This document shows, in pieces, positions 25,270 through 32,950 of a stretch of DNA of 41,620 nt. The stretch's first letter is position 1. The number at the start of each line of letters is the position of its first letter. This stretch comes from Candidatus Tayloriibacteriota bacterium (GTDB lineage: Bacteria > Patescibacteriota > Minisyncoccia > Phycocordibacterales > CAIRYW01). The translations under genes and the position numbers were made by a program. The notes under the pieces were generated by a model that was given only the letters and a program-made list of their open reading frames with translations, ran no database searches and had not been told where the DNA came from. The stretch spans positions 65,068 to 106,687 of the forward strand of contig JARIGV010000003.1 of assembly GCA_029288615.1 (NCBI GenBank). The letters run 5' to 3'.

Positions 25270-25965
25270 CTATGTCATCATTGCCTCAGGAGCCTCTGTT
25301 TCAATTTGTTCTGCAATTTTCCGAGCCACATCCTCAGCACTGTCGACTGTCATACCTGGACGTCCGGCAGATGAAACATATTTTTCCCCAAGAGCATTCT
25401 GACCAAATTCTGTCGCCGTCATTTTTGGATGAAATACTGACACGACAATACCATCCGGCGCGAGTTCTTCTCTCGCGGTAAGTGAAATTGCATTGAGTGC
25501 ATATTTTGTCGACGAGTATCCAGCCAGATCAGGAAAATAATTTTTTGAAACCATCGAGCTCACATTGAGAATCATACCTTTGCCCTGTTCGCGCATGATC
25601 GGGATCACAGCTTGCATTGTACGCACGACTGCAAAAACATTGAGCTCCATGACGTTCTTATAATCATCAATATTGAGTTTTTCAACTGAAGAGCGAAGAC
25701 CTTGTCCTGCATTATTGATAAGCACATCAATACGGCCAAACTTTTTCTTGGCTGTATCGATAAGCACTGTAATATCAGAGGGCTCCCTCATATCAGTAGG
25801 TATAGCAAAAGAGTTTGGAATTTCCTCCTCCACCTTTTTGAGGGTTTCAACGGATCGCGCCGCAAGCACTACCTTAGCTCCCTTTTCAGAAAGCACTTTG
25901 GCGGTAGCAAGCCCGATTCCTTCAGAGGCTCCCGTCACTACAATGACACTGTCTTTTATTTGCAT
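25270..25965 (-). CDS. SDR family oxidoreductase
   Basis: 231 residues, classical SDR. TGASEGIG at 11-18, NNAG near 87-90, catalytic Ser near 139 (LNVSSMVS), Tyr and Lys in YSSTK near 153-157. An Ala-Arg-Ser segment after beta-2 (VVLAARS) suggests a preference for NADP(H). C-terminal half is short, with the usual PKMTATEF loop. Substrate unknown. Distinct in sequence from the stress-cluster SDR at 8221. A GATATT ends 6 nt before the ATG. Confidence 0.92.
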   Translation of the reverse strand: MQIKDSVIVVTGASEGIGLATAKVLSEKGAKVVLAARSVETLKKVEEEIPNSFAIPTDMREPSDITVLIDTAKKKFGRIDVLINNAGQGLRSSVEKLNIDDYKNVMELNVFAVVRTMQAVIPIMREQGKGMILNVSSMVSKNYFPDLAGYSSTKYALNAISLTAREELAPDGIVVSVFHPKMTATEFGQNALGEKYVSSAGRPGMTVDSAEDVARKIAEQIETEAPEAMMT

Positions 25966-26037
25966 AAGAAAAATATCTTATTTGTAACAATATATTTTGA
26001 CGGCACTTTATGTGCTTTATGACGCATACCGCTACAA

Positions 26038-26066
26038 TTGACTTCTATTAAGGAAAACTATAGCAT
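26038..26066 (+). promoter_or_regulatory. Promoter for the 26092 gene
   Basis: TTGACT (26038-26043), 17-nt spacer, TAGCAT (26061-26066). Predicted start about 18 nt before ATG 26092. An alternative TACAGT lies 8 nt before the ATG. Confidence 0.5.
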
Positions 26067-26091
26067 CGTCACAAAAGTACAGTATTCCATC

Positions 26092-26307
26092 ATGAACGAA
26101 GAACGCCTTAGCGAGATCTGCCGTGCCGCAGGAAAAATCGAAGCTGACATTTGGGACATGTATGTCGACACACGAATCGAATCGCGAAAAACAAAGCCGC
26201 CTGAAGCTGCGATCTTCGATGCAATCCAACACGTCAGCAACCAAATTGGAATTACTCTTGAAGAGTCACACGAGCTTTATTCCTACCTTCATCAAAAAAT
26301 GATGTAG
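26092..26307 (+). CDS. Orphan small soluble protein, related to the 15524 protein
   Basis: 71 residues from ATG 26092 (an upstream TTG at 26038 is part of the -35 box). Hydrophilic, helical pattern, one Cys, no TM. C-terminal IGITLEESHELYSYLHQK shares the IT..ES..LY.YL pattern with the 15524 protein, and both have an acidic D.(Y/H) segment before it. Single-gene unit with its own promoter and a terminator of the AATTTTTAT type. Function unknown. Confidence 0.75.
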   Translation: MNEERLSEICRAAGKIEADIWDMYVDTRIESRKTKPPEAAIFDAIQHVSNQIGITLEESHELYSYLHQKMM

Positions 26308-26312
26308 CATGA

Positions 26313-26338
26313 CCAGCCAATCGGCTGGAATTTTTATA
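26313..26338 (+). terminator. Terminator with AATTTTTAT tail
   Basis: CCAGCC/GGCTGG 6-bp stem, 4-nt loop, AATTTTTAT directly after. On the minus strand there is no T-run, so it serves the plus-strand orphan gene. Confidence 0.8.
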
Positions 26339-26339
26339 T

Positions 26340-27224
26340 TTAATTTCCTGTGTATGCTTTTCGCAAAGCTTCAAGATCAAATTTTTTCATTGGCATGAAT
26401 GCCTTCACCACTCTCTCAATTTGATCTTCTGATCCTTCTCGAAACATTTTTTCCATTTCTATTGAAGTAATTTGCCATGACACACCATATTTATCTTTAA
26501 GCCAACCACATTGTTCAGAAGAAGGATCTGCTGAGAGTTTCTCAAAATAATAATCAATCTCTTCTTGTGAATCGCAATGCACACTAAGAGAGACTGCTTC
26601 ATTGAATGTGAATTTATGATCCCCGGGAGCATCGATTGCAGCGAATTGCACACCCTCAAGAGTAAACCCTGCATGCATTACAAAATCTTCTTTTGCTCCA
26701 ACATCATTTTTCCCAAAGCGCATCATATGATCGATTTTAAAATCTTTGAAGACACTACCGTAAAAGTTTATTGCCTCTTCCGCTTTTCCATAGACAGCTT
26801 GAGTGAACATGAGCGATGGAATAATTTTTTGTGTAACTGTTGTATCTCCGGCATGCATGATCTGCCATGAAAGCCCATATTTATCATTAAGCCATCCATA
26901 CTTTTTACTGAAAGGATAGGAACCCATCTCCATAAGCACTTTTCCTCCTGGAGAAAGCTTATCCCAATATTTTTGCACCTCTTCCTCTGTAGTGCACATG
27001 ACCATAAATGAAATTGCTGGAGTGAATTTAAAAAATGGTCCCGCAGTAATAAAACCAATTCGAAAACCCAGGAGCTCGAGCTCCACCGTATCTGTCTGCC
27101 CTGAAGGGGTATTATGAAAGGTAACAGTATTACCGATCTTCTTACCTTCAAAAATAGAAAGATAGAATTCTTCGACCTCTTTTGAATTTTTCTCGAACCA
27201 AAGAAAAGGTGTAATTTTTTGCAT
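26340..27224 (-). CDS. Tandem VOC/PhnB-like protein
   Basis: 294 residues in two homologous halves (about 1-130 and 135-275). Each begins with an ITPFLWF- or IIPSLMF-type strand and ends with GWLNDKYGLSWQI or GWLKDKYGVSWQI, the signature of the PhnB/'3-demethylubiquinone-9 methyltransferase-like' VOC group. Many members are uncharacterised metal-binding or resistance-type proteins; most are single-domain, so the duplication is the notable feature. Last gene of the four-gene minus-strand operon that starts at 28593, 4 nt after the preceding stop. Confidence 0.92.
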   Translation of the reverse strand: MQKITPFLWFEKNSKEVEEFYLSIFEGKKIGNTVTFHNTPSGQTDTVELELLGFRIGFITAGPFFKFTPAISFMVMCTTEEEVQKYWDKLSPGGKVLMEMGSYPFSKKYGWLNDKYGLSWQIMHAGDTTVTQKIIPSLMFTQAVYGKAEEAINFYGSVFKDFKIDHMMRFGKNDVGAKEDFVMHAGFTLEGVQFAAIDAPGDHKFTFNEAVSLSVHCDSQEEIDYYFEKLSADPSSEQCGWLKDKYGVSWQITSIEMEKMFREGSEDQIERVVKAFMPMKKFDLEALRKAYTGN

Positions 27225-27228
27225 AGAT

Positions 27229-27690
27229 TTAAATTTTAGACATACTTGTAACTCGAATAATTCCCTTTATTCCATACCTTTGCCAGACATCAGAATTAAG
27301 CGTTTCAATATCTACAAACTGTCCTGTCACATTAATATCTGATCCAGTTGAGATTTCCACACTTGGATTATTTGAGAGAAGCGATGTATCGAGACCATAA
27401 TATGACCCATCACGTGCTTTCATACCAAAAGCACATTCCATTGTCTGAGGACCATTTGTATTCTTATGAGGAAGGCAGACGTATTCACCAGTGAGAGTTA
27501 TTGTTTTGTTTTGATTGGTTTGTGTCGAAGAAGTCGAAGATGAAGTTGAGTTACTATCAGAAGTGGTAGTTGCTTCGTTATTTGAAGGTGGTTCTACCCT
27601 ACTTTCATTTTGTGGCTTCCAGGAAAGAAAAAGAGCGATGAAGCCAAGAACAATAAGAAGCAAGATGATCGCAAAAATTTTTTTATTCAT
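27229..27690 (-). CDS. TM-anchored extracytoplasmic protein, OB-fold-like domain
   Basis: 153 residues from ATG 27690; a longer reading to 27783 lies within the upstream gene. TM at 4-23, Ser/Thr/Asn-rich linker to about 60, then a domain of about 90 residues: TLTGEYVCLPHK, ECAFGMKARDGSYYGLD, INVTGQFV, IKGIIRVTSM. The alternating strands and the 'ITGxYVCLPH...C' pattern resemble a known family of small exported CPR proteins with an OB-like fold; this is by eye. Third gene of the VIT1 operon. Confidence 0.8.
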   Translation of the reverse strand: MNKKIFAIILLLIVLGFIALFLSWKPQNESRVEPPSNNEATTTSDSNSTSSSTSSTQTNQNKTITLTGEYVCLPHKNTNGPQTMECAFGMKARDGSYYGLDTSLLSNNPSVEISTGSDINVTGQFVDIETLNSDVWQRYGIKGIIRVTSMSKI

Positions 27691-27713
27691 ATTCCTATTT
27701 TTTGTTTGGATAA

Positions 27714-28430
27714 CTAAATGCCTATAACACCAAATATTTTTCCAATTCCAAAAGTAATGATCATTGCAAGAATTCCACCACAAACTACTCGTACAGTTGC
27801 TCGTACTTTTCCTGCTCCACCAACATGAGCACTAAGTGCACCTGTAATAACAAGGGCGACAAGTACTGCAAAAAATGTCACGGGAATTCGAAGATTTGCT
27901 CCAGGCAAAATAATGGCAATAAGTGGAATAATTCCTCCAGAAAAAAATGAAATAGCTGAAGCAATTGCCGCATGCCATGGGTCCGTAAGATCATTTGGAT
28001 TTATACCAAGTTCAGCATCCACATGCGCTGCAAATGCGTCGTGCTTTGTTAGTTCTTCTGCAACAATACGCGCCGTATGATGTGACAATCCTTTTCTAGC
28101 GTAAATCGCCTCAAGCTCTGCGAGTTCTTCTTCTGGAAATGTTGCAAGCTCAATTCTCTCCTTTTCAAGAAGGGCTTTTTCAGTGTCTCTCTGGGTACTT
28201 ACTGATACATATTCACCGGCAGCCATAGAAAGTGCGCCAGCCATAAGACCTGCGACGCCAGCCGTCAAAATAAAGCCCGAGGAGTTTGAAGCTCCTGCAA
28301 CACCCACCACAATTGAAGCCACAGAAACAATACCGTCATTTGCCCCAAGAACAGCCGCACGAAGCCAATTTAATTTTGAATTTGTTTTGAGCATATGCGG
28401 CTCATGATGTATGTGAGCGTGAGATGACAT
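27714..28430 (-). CDS. VIT1/CCC1-family transporter
   Basis: 238 residues from ATG 28430, chosen because the next gene upstream ends 4 nt before it. The His-rich N-terminus (SSHAHIHHEPH) is followed by the VIT1 signature LRAAVLGANDGIVSVASIVVGVAGA, a second TM with GALSMAAGEYVSVSTQRDTE, an amphipathic Glu-rich metal-binding linker (about 75-145) and three further TM segments. Characterised members move Fe2+ or Mn2+ across membranes. An iron or manganese role is likely, direction unknown. Confidence 0.94.
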   Translation of the reverse strand: MSSHAHIHHEPHMLKTNSKLNWLRAAVLGANDGIVSVASIVVGVAGASNSSGFILTAGVAGLMAGALSMAAGEYVSVSTQRDTEKALLEKERIELATFPEEELAELEAIYARKGLSHHTARIVAEELTKHDAFAAHVDAELGINPNDLTDPWHAAIASAISFFSGGIIPLIAIILPGANLRIPVTFFAVLVALVITGALSAHVGGAGKVRATVRVVCGGILAMIITFGIGKIFGVIGI

Positions 28431-28434
28431 GAAA

Positions 28435-28593
28435 TTATTCTTTGCGAAAATTCTTGCCCATATAGTATGGCCAGACAATGAAAGCAAGAACTCCTTTCCA
28501 AAAAGAAAGTCTTAAATATCCAATAGTAAAAAGCCATCCGATCATCCACAAAGTTCCTAGAGTATCTTGGTGAGTTATTATTGTTTGTGTCAT
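28435..28593 (-). CDS. 52-residue membrane protein, first gene of the VIT1 operon
   Basis: ATG at 28593 reads 52 codons to TAA at 28435. Two hydrophobic segments (about 13-27 and 31-44, with WMIGWLFTIGYLRL and VLAFIVWPYYMG) and a basic C-terminus (KNFRKE). Reality is supported by the extended -10 TGATACAAT ending 6 nt before the ATG and by the 4-nt gap to the VIT1 start. It may be a small partner or regulator of the transporter; no family recognised. Confidence 0.75.
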   Translation of the reverse strand: MTQTIITHQDTLGTLWMIGWLFTIGYLRLSFWKGVLAFIVWPYYMGKNFRKE

Positions 28594-28599
28594 AACTTT

Positions 28600-28608
28600 A
28601 TTGTATCA
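28600..28608 (-). promoter_or_regulatory. Extended -10 promoter of the VIT1 operon
   Basis: Minus strand TGA-TACAAT, then 6 nt, then ATG at 28593. The same box and spacing as at 4106. Leaderless transcript predicted. Confidence 0.65.
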
Positions 28609-28752
28609 CTTATTACTCTTTAGAAATCAACACATTTCTACTTTTCTTGATGAGTCAGAATCACAGAATACTTACGTCTCAACAATAATAAGAAATGCGG
28701 CAAAAAAACTTGATTTCAGAGTGACCTTCTGCAGAGGAAATAAAATTACCTA

Positions 28753-28776
28753 GCGCGGGAACTCCCGCGCATTTTT
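28753..28776 (+). terminator. Orphan terminator between divergent genes
   Basis: GCGCGGG/CCCGCGC 7-bp stem, AACT loop, then ATTTTTG. It lies upstream of the trehalase promoter with no plus-strand gene before it, so it may end a small RNA or very short peptide transcript, or insulate the trehalase promoter. The 150 nt before it hold only ORFs of 12 codons or fewer. Confidence 0.65.
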
Positions 28777-28785
28777 GTACCTCCC

Positions 28786-28813
28786 TTGAAGAGTGCGTCC
28801 AGATGAGTATAGT
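28786..28813 (+). promoter_or_regulatory. Trehalase promoter
   Basis: TTGAAG (28786-28791), 16-nt spacer, TATAGT (28808-28813). Predicted leader of about 10 nt before ATG 28830; no Shine-Dalgarno sequence. Confidence 0.6.
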
Positions 28814-28829
28814 AACCGTATAAGAAAAT

Positions 28830-30398
28830 ATGATTGGAAATTTCCGAAAAAGAATAAAAACCCCAAGACGATGGTTTGGAAAACTATTTGAAACTATTGA
28901 GCGTTCACGTGTGCTTATTGATAGCAAAACATTCGTCGATGCCGTACCAAAAAGACATCCAAGGGATATCCTTCGTGATTTTAAGAAAGGGAAAATGTCC
29001 CAAAACAGTCTTCATGAATTTATCGAGGAAAATTTTATTCTTCCAAAAAATCCCGCTCCTCCCGCATCACTTCCACACGCGAGCATAGACGACGCTCTCA
29101 TTTATATTGAGAAAATGTGGGACATACTGACACACGAAGCGGATTCAAACGAGAACTTTTCTTCTCTACTCGCACTTCCCTATGAATACGTTATGCCAGG
29201 AGGAAGATTTCGTGAGATCTATTACTGGGATTCCTATTTTACAATGGTCGGTCTCATCGAAAGCGGCCGGGTCGCACTCGCTCGTGAAATGTTAAAGAAT
29301 TTCCTTAGTCAAATCGACCTCTTTGGTTTTATTCCAAATGGAAATCGTACCTATTATCTTTCAAGGTCGCAGCCGCCAACTTTTTCGCTCATGATGAAAC
29401 TTCTTGCAGACGCACAAGGAGAAGATATCTATGACATATATCTTTCTGCCGCAATTCGTGAATATGAATATTGGATGCGCGGAAAAAATAATCTTTTCTT
29501 CAAGAGAAGAATAAAAAATAGATCGGAGCATGTTGTTCGAATGCCTGGCGGTGAGATTCTTAATCGTTATTTTGATGAAGAGCCTGAGCCACGCGAAGAA
29601 TCTTTTGCGGAAGATTCATCTCTCGAAGCGCCTCCTAGAAGGAAAATTCGAGACCTCTGGCGCGATATGCGAGCAGGAGCTGAAAGTGGATGGGATTATT
29701 CAAGTCGTTGGTTTGCCGATGGTAAATCGAGAGAAACAATCCAAACAACATCTGTAGTTCCTGTCGATCTTAACTGTCTTCTTTTTATGACAGAAGAGAT
29801 CATTGCAGATGCTGCAGAAAAAGTCGGAAGAAATGCTATTTCAAAAAAATTTAGAACTTTGGCTGAAGAGCGAAAAAACGCAATCTTAAAATATTTTTAC
29901 AATGAGGATGACAGATGGTTTTCAGATTATCTCTATAGTCAAAAGAAAATTTCTCCACATCTCTCTCTTGCAGGTATCTTCCCTCTTTTTGCTGGAATTA
30001 TTTCCAAAAAACAAGCGAGAATCATTGTCCGTGTGCTTATGAAAAAATTTCTCACAAAAGGCGGCCTCTATGCATCACTTAAGGTCACGGGAGAACAATG
30101 GGATGCACCAAATGGGTGGGCACCACTTCATTTTGTAGCAATTATAGGACTTGAAAAATATGGTTTTTCAAAAGAAGCAGAAGAAATTGCCAATCGTTGG
30201 CTTCTTCTTAATCTTACAGCTTTCAAACACACCGGATCTTTTCTTGAAAAATATAATGTTGAAAATCCTGACCTCTTCGCATCCGGCGGAGAATATCCTG
30301 TGCAAGATGGTTTTGGTTGGACCAATGCAGTATTCCTCTATCTCCACAATCGGTACAAAAAAAATCCCCGCAAAGCGGGTTCTCAAGAAAGTACGTAA
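28830..30398 (+). CDS. Trehalase, GH37 family
   Basis: 522 residues. Hydrolyses trehalose to two glucose. Both GH37 signatures are present: PGGRFREIYYWDSYF at 123-137 and EQWDAPNGWAPLH at 421-433. The catalytic acid Asp289 lies in ESGWDYSSRW and the probable base Glu487 in GGEYPVQDGFGWTN. No signal peptide, so the enzyme is probably cytoplasmic, like E. coli TreF. The freed glucose could feed the ROK kinase at 31796. Its end overlaps the convergent gene 30383-30730 by 16 nt. Confidence 0.95.
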   Translation: MIGNFRKRIKTPRRWFGKLFETIERSRVLIDSKTFVDAVPKRHPRDILRDFKKGKMSQNSLHEFIEENFILPKNPAPPASLPHASIDDALIYIEKMWDILTHEADSNENFSSLLALPYEYVMPGGRFREIYYWDSYFTMVGLIESGRVALAREMLKNFLSQIDLFGFIPNGNRTYYLSRSQPPTFSLMMKLLADAQGEDIYDIYLSAAIREYEYWMRGKNNLFFKRRIKNRSEHVVRMPGGEILNRYFDEEPEPREESFAEDSSLEAPPRRKIRDLWRDMRAGAESGWDYSSRWFADGKSRETIQTTSVVPVDLNCLLFMTEEIIADAAEKVGRNAISKKFRTLAEERKNAILKYFYNEDDRWFSDYLYSQKKISPHLSLAGIFPLFAGIISKKQARIIVRVLMKKFLTKGGLYASLKVTGEQWDAPNGWAPLHFVAIIGLEKYGFSKEAEEIANRWLLLNLTAFKHTGSFLEKYNVENPDLFASGGEYPVQDGFGWTNAVFLYLHNRYKKNPRKAGSQEST

Positions 30399-30730
30399 AA
30401 TCGTCGCTCCAACTCAACCACAACTTCGGTACCACTCCGCAGCACTATACACACTGTCACAATACCTGGCGAGCGGAAAACAAGAGAAGTCTTCATACAT
30501 ACATACGAATCTTTTTTAGAAATTCCGGTCGGAATATTTCTCTGCGCGCATTCACCTTCTCTGCTCGAGATCATGACTTCAAATTTACCACCGTTTTTTC
30601 GTGGCTTTTTCGAAAGATCGAATAGTATCAATTCGACAGGTGAATGATAGCCAACTCTTGCAATGAGAGCTGCGCGCATGCATACACCGATCGCATCACT
30701 CGTAGATGGAATCAAAAGATCAGGCTTCAT
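30383..30730 (-). CDS. Hypothetical protein, beta-rich
   Basis: 115 residues, no TM, three Cys. Alternating short hydrophobic strands (AALIARVGYH, VELILFDLSK, KFEVMISS, TVCIVLRSG, VVVELERRF) suggest a small beta sandwich or barrel. No family recognised. Reality is supported by a TAATAT ending 6 nt before the ATG and by the fact that it fills an otherwise empty gap. The 16-nt convergent overlap with the trehalase gene is the main doubt. Confidence 0.6.
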   Translation of the reverse strand: MKPDLLIPSTSDAIGVCMRAALIARVGYHSPVELILFDLSKKPRKNGGKFEVMISSREGECAQRNIPTGISKKDSYVCMKTSLVFRSPGIVTVCIVLRSGTEVVVELERRFYVLS

Positions 30731-30736
30731 AAAAGA

Positions 30737-30742
30737 ATATTA
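30737..30742 (-). promoter_or_regulatory. -10 box for the 30383-30730 gene
   Basis: Minus strand TAATAT followed by 6 nt and the ATG. No clear -35. Confidence 0.4.
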
Positions 30743-30771
30743 CCGGCAAGACTAACATCGATCTCATAACA

Positions 30772-30801
30772 AAACAACACTCGCGTTTACGAGTGTTGTT
30801 T
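30772..30801. terminator. Intrinsic terminator after the LPNTG protein gene
   Basis: AAACAACACTCG and CGAGTGTTGTTT form a perfect 12-bp stem with a 6-nt loop, 18 nt past the stop at 30820 on the minus strand. Confidence 0.88.
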
Positions 30802-30819
30802 CAAGCTTTTGGTATTGTC

Positions 30820-31650
30820 TTAAGCTACCGTAATTCTTTTTTGTGTGAAGAGTGCGGCACCAATTGCCATCATGAGCAAAGCCGATCCAAGAAGAAAGAA
30901 GTTAGCTGTGCTATTTCCTCCCTCTCCTGTGTTTGGAAGACCAGGTGTCACCGTTGTAGTTCCTCCTGTTGGAATAACATAGCTTGTCGATACTGCCGTT
31001 GCAGGGACTGATGAAGATGTTCCACCAGTTACTGGATTATAATACTGTCCTGTTGAAGAGTTGTAGTACATTCCATTTCCATAGAAACTATACCCTGCTG
31101 GCACATTGTATACCGTTCCATTTGGAGCTGTATATGTTGTTCCTACAGTGTTATTAGATGTGGAGTTATTTGGAGCGGTAGTTGAATACTGTCCTGTTGT
31201 CGGATCAAAATATTGTCCAGTTGAAGGATTGAAGTATGTACCGTTTGAGTAATAGTTAAATCCTGAAGGAATTGTATATGATCCTGGATAGCTAGAATAC
31301 TGTCCGGTCGATGAGTTAAAGTACTGACCAGTTCCAGAATTGTAATACCATCCATTGCCATACCATGAATATCCAGTTGGGACAGTGTAATTGGCTGTAC
31401 TTGTACTTGTTCCAGACGGAGCAGTCGACGAGAATTGTCCCGTTGACGTATCAAAGTATTGGCCAGTTCCAGAATTGTAATAAACACCATTATTATAATA
31501 GGTGTATCCCGATGGAACAGTATACGTAGCTCCGTTTGAAGCCGTATATGTCGTCTGTGCGCCAGCAGACCGTGCTCCCACCACAAGAAGAAGCATCAAA
31601 GCTGTACCGCATAGTGCAGTTTCAAAAACTTTTTTTATTGTATTTCTCAT
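30820..31650 (-). CDS. Secreted Tyr/Gly-rich repeat protein with LPNTG anchor
   Basis: 276 residues. Signal peptide at 1-31 (cleavage near AGAQ). Four repeats of about 30 residues at 45-75, 90-120, 127-157 and 183-209 with the core P.G(Y/F)..Y.NG.Y(Y/F)N..TGQY(F/Y); spacers are Thr/Ser-rich. Complete sorting signal: LPNTGEGG at 238-245, hydrophobic segment, tail TQKRITVA. It is the clearest sortase substrate in the window although it lies 24 kb from the sortases. The aromatic repeats could bind carbohydrate or stack in a fibre (inference). Confidence 0.92.
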   Translation of the reverse strand: MRNTIKKVFETALCGTALMLLLVVGARSAGAQTTYTASNGATYTVPSGYTYYNNGVYYNSGTGQYFDTSTGQFSSTAPSGTSTSTANYTVPTGYSWYGNGWYYNSGTGQYFNSSTGQYSSYPGSYTIPSGFNYYSNGTYFNPSTGQYFDPTTGQYSTTAPNNSTSNNTVGTTYTAPNGTVYNVPAGYSFYGNGMYYNSSTGQYYNPVTGGTSSSVPATAVSTSYVIPTGGTTTVTPGLPNTGEGGNSTANFFLLGSALLMMAIGAALFTQKRITVA

Positions 31651-31795
31651 AATTTTTTATGAACTATTAATTTCCATTCTTCTGTATCAACACATCTACA
31701 TGGTGAACATTGGAATAGGTTGGCTTGCGCCCTTTACAAGTGCGAAGACGAGAAACAAAACAAATATGACACCTCAACCATGCGTATTTAATGTT

Positions 31796-32623
31796 CTATC
31801 GAAAATAATTTTTATTTTGCAGATAAAATAGCGACCCAATAAGTCCTCCCCGATCATCGAGTTCTGCTTCTTTAAGGGTGGGCAATTCATTAAAGATAGT
31901 ATGAATTTTTTTGAAATGAAATTTAATTTGTTCAAACAGAAATGGAGATCTCTTAAGTACAACCGAGCCACCAAGTATGATTATTTCTGGAGACCACATC
32001 ACAGTGACATTATTGAGACCCACTGCAATGATGTGCGCCACTTCATCCCAAACTTTTTGATCTTCTATGGTTGCTGGATCCTTGCCAAATCGACGACCTA
32101 TTCCAGATCCTGAAGCAAGTTCCTCAAAGGTGTGCGGCTCACCACTAAAATTAATAATTTGATGCCCCGGCTCAAATCCTTTACTACTTACATCAATTTT
32201 TCCATCAACAATTCTCGTACCACCAATACCAGTACTTACTGTAATGTAAGCAACTATTTTTTTATTTTTTAGAGTAGGAGCATGCGCTTCGCCAAGACCA
32301 ATCATTGCAGTGTCATTTTCAAGATAAACCGGCGCATCGCATATTTCTTCAAGAATTTTCTTTAGTGGTTTCTCTGACCACTCTGGAAGATTAGGAGGAT
32401 TTACGATCATACTTTTCATTGAATCAAGCGGTCCCGCCACACCACCTGCAACAGCAGTTATTTTTTCTCCTCGACTTAGTTTTTTAATAATATATTCAAT
32501 AAGACGAACCCCTTCTTCAAAATTTTGTGGAGTTTTTTCTATGACAATATCATCAAGCGTTTTACCATCGCGAGAAGAGCTGACTCGAATATTCGTTCCG
32601 CCAATATCAAAAGTAATAATCAT
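31796..32623 (-). CDS. ROK-family sugar kinase without the zinc motif
   Basis: 275 residues. ROK fold with phosphate-1 motif DIGGTN at 6-11, catalytic Asp104 in LENDTAMIG, phosphate-2 STGIGGTRI and substrate motif EPGHQ at 151-155. The zinc-binding GCxCGxxGCxE that normally follows is absent; the segment after EPGHQ is INFSGEPHTFEELASGSGIG and has no Cys. Glucose, ManNAc or fructose kinases of this family carry out ATP-dependent sugar phosphorylation. Glucokinase is the best guess given the trehalase, not proven. It is a single-gene unit. Confidence 0.88.
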   Translation of the reverse strand: MIITFDIGGTNIRVSSSRDGKTLDDIVIEKTPQNFEEGVRLIEYIIKKLSRGEKITAVAGGVAGPLDSMKSMIVNPPNLPEWSEKPLKKILEEICDAPVYLENDTAMIGLGEAHAPTLKNKKIVAYITVSTGIGGTRIVDGKIDVSSKGFEPGHQIINFSGEPHTFEELASGSGIGRRFGKDPATIEDQKVWDEVAHIIAVGLNNVTVMWSPEIIILGGSVVLKRSPFLFEQIKFHFKKIHTIFNELPTLKEAELDDRGGLIGSLFYLQNKNYFR

Positions 32624-32680
32624 ATATTGATGAGTTATATATATATGTAAACGTCACTTTAAAGCGAATCTGACAGCCAC

Positions 32681-32709
32681 TTGAAAATATAGCCAATTTT
32701 AGGTTCAAT
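32681..32709 (+). promoter_or_regulatory. Promoter for the 32720 gene
   Basis: TTGAAA (32681-32686), 17-nt spacer, TTCAAT (32704-32709), then 10 nt to the ATG. Predicted leader of about 4 nt. Confidence 0.55.
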
Positions 32710-32719
32710 AGTCCTAACT

Positions 32720-32929
32720 ATGTTCATTGTTGGCCAACTCAAAAAATTCATCGACACTCTTGGCCCCGAAGCCAATCCGGAAAAAATGCGTCGCTTAACG
32801 AGCGAGCTAGGTGGCGACAAAGATAAGCAGATGTCGCATATTGCCGAAGACATCCTCGGTGAGCACGCGAAAGAGTTCTTCCAAAGGATCACAGAGGATC
32901 CAGAGTACATGCAATTAGCAATCGCCTGA
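32720..32929 (+). CDS. Orphan small soluble protein
   Basis: 69 residues, charged and helical by pattern (FIVGQLKKFIDTLG, AEDILGEHAKEFFQRITED). No TM, no Cys, no family recognised. GC-richer than its neighbours. Its stop codon lies inside the first arm of its own terminator hairpin, so termination and the end of translation are only a few bases apart. No similarity to the 15524/26092 pair was seen. Confidence 0.7.
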   Translation: MFIVGQLKKFIDTLGPEANPEKMRRLTSELGGDKDKQMSHIAEDILGEHAKEFFQRITEDPEYMQLAIA

Positions 32930-32950
32930 TATGATAGGCGAATTTTATTT
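32923..32950 (+). terminator. Terminator overlapping the stop codon, AATTTTATTT tail
   Basis: CGCCT (32923-32927) pairs with AGGCG (32936-32940); the TGA stop is at 32927-32929, inside the hairpin. Followed by AATTTTATTT. Confidence 0.7.

Noticed and set aside
31502-31831. A 109-codon plus-strand ORF between the LPNTG protein and the ROK gene.
   Set aside because: It overlaps the signal-peptide region of the LPNTG protein, has no promoter, and its sequence is unlike a real protein.
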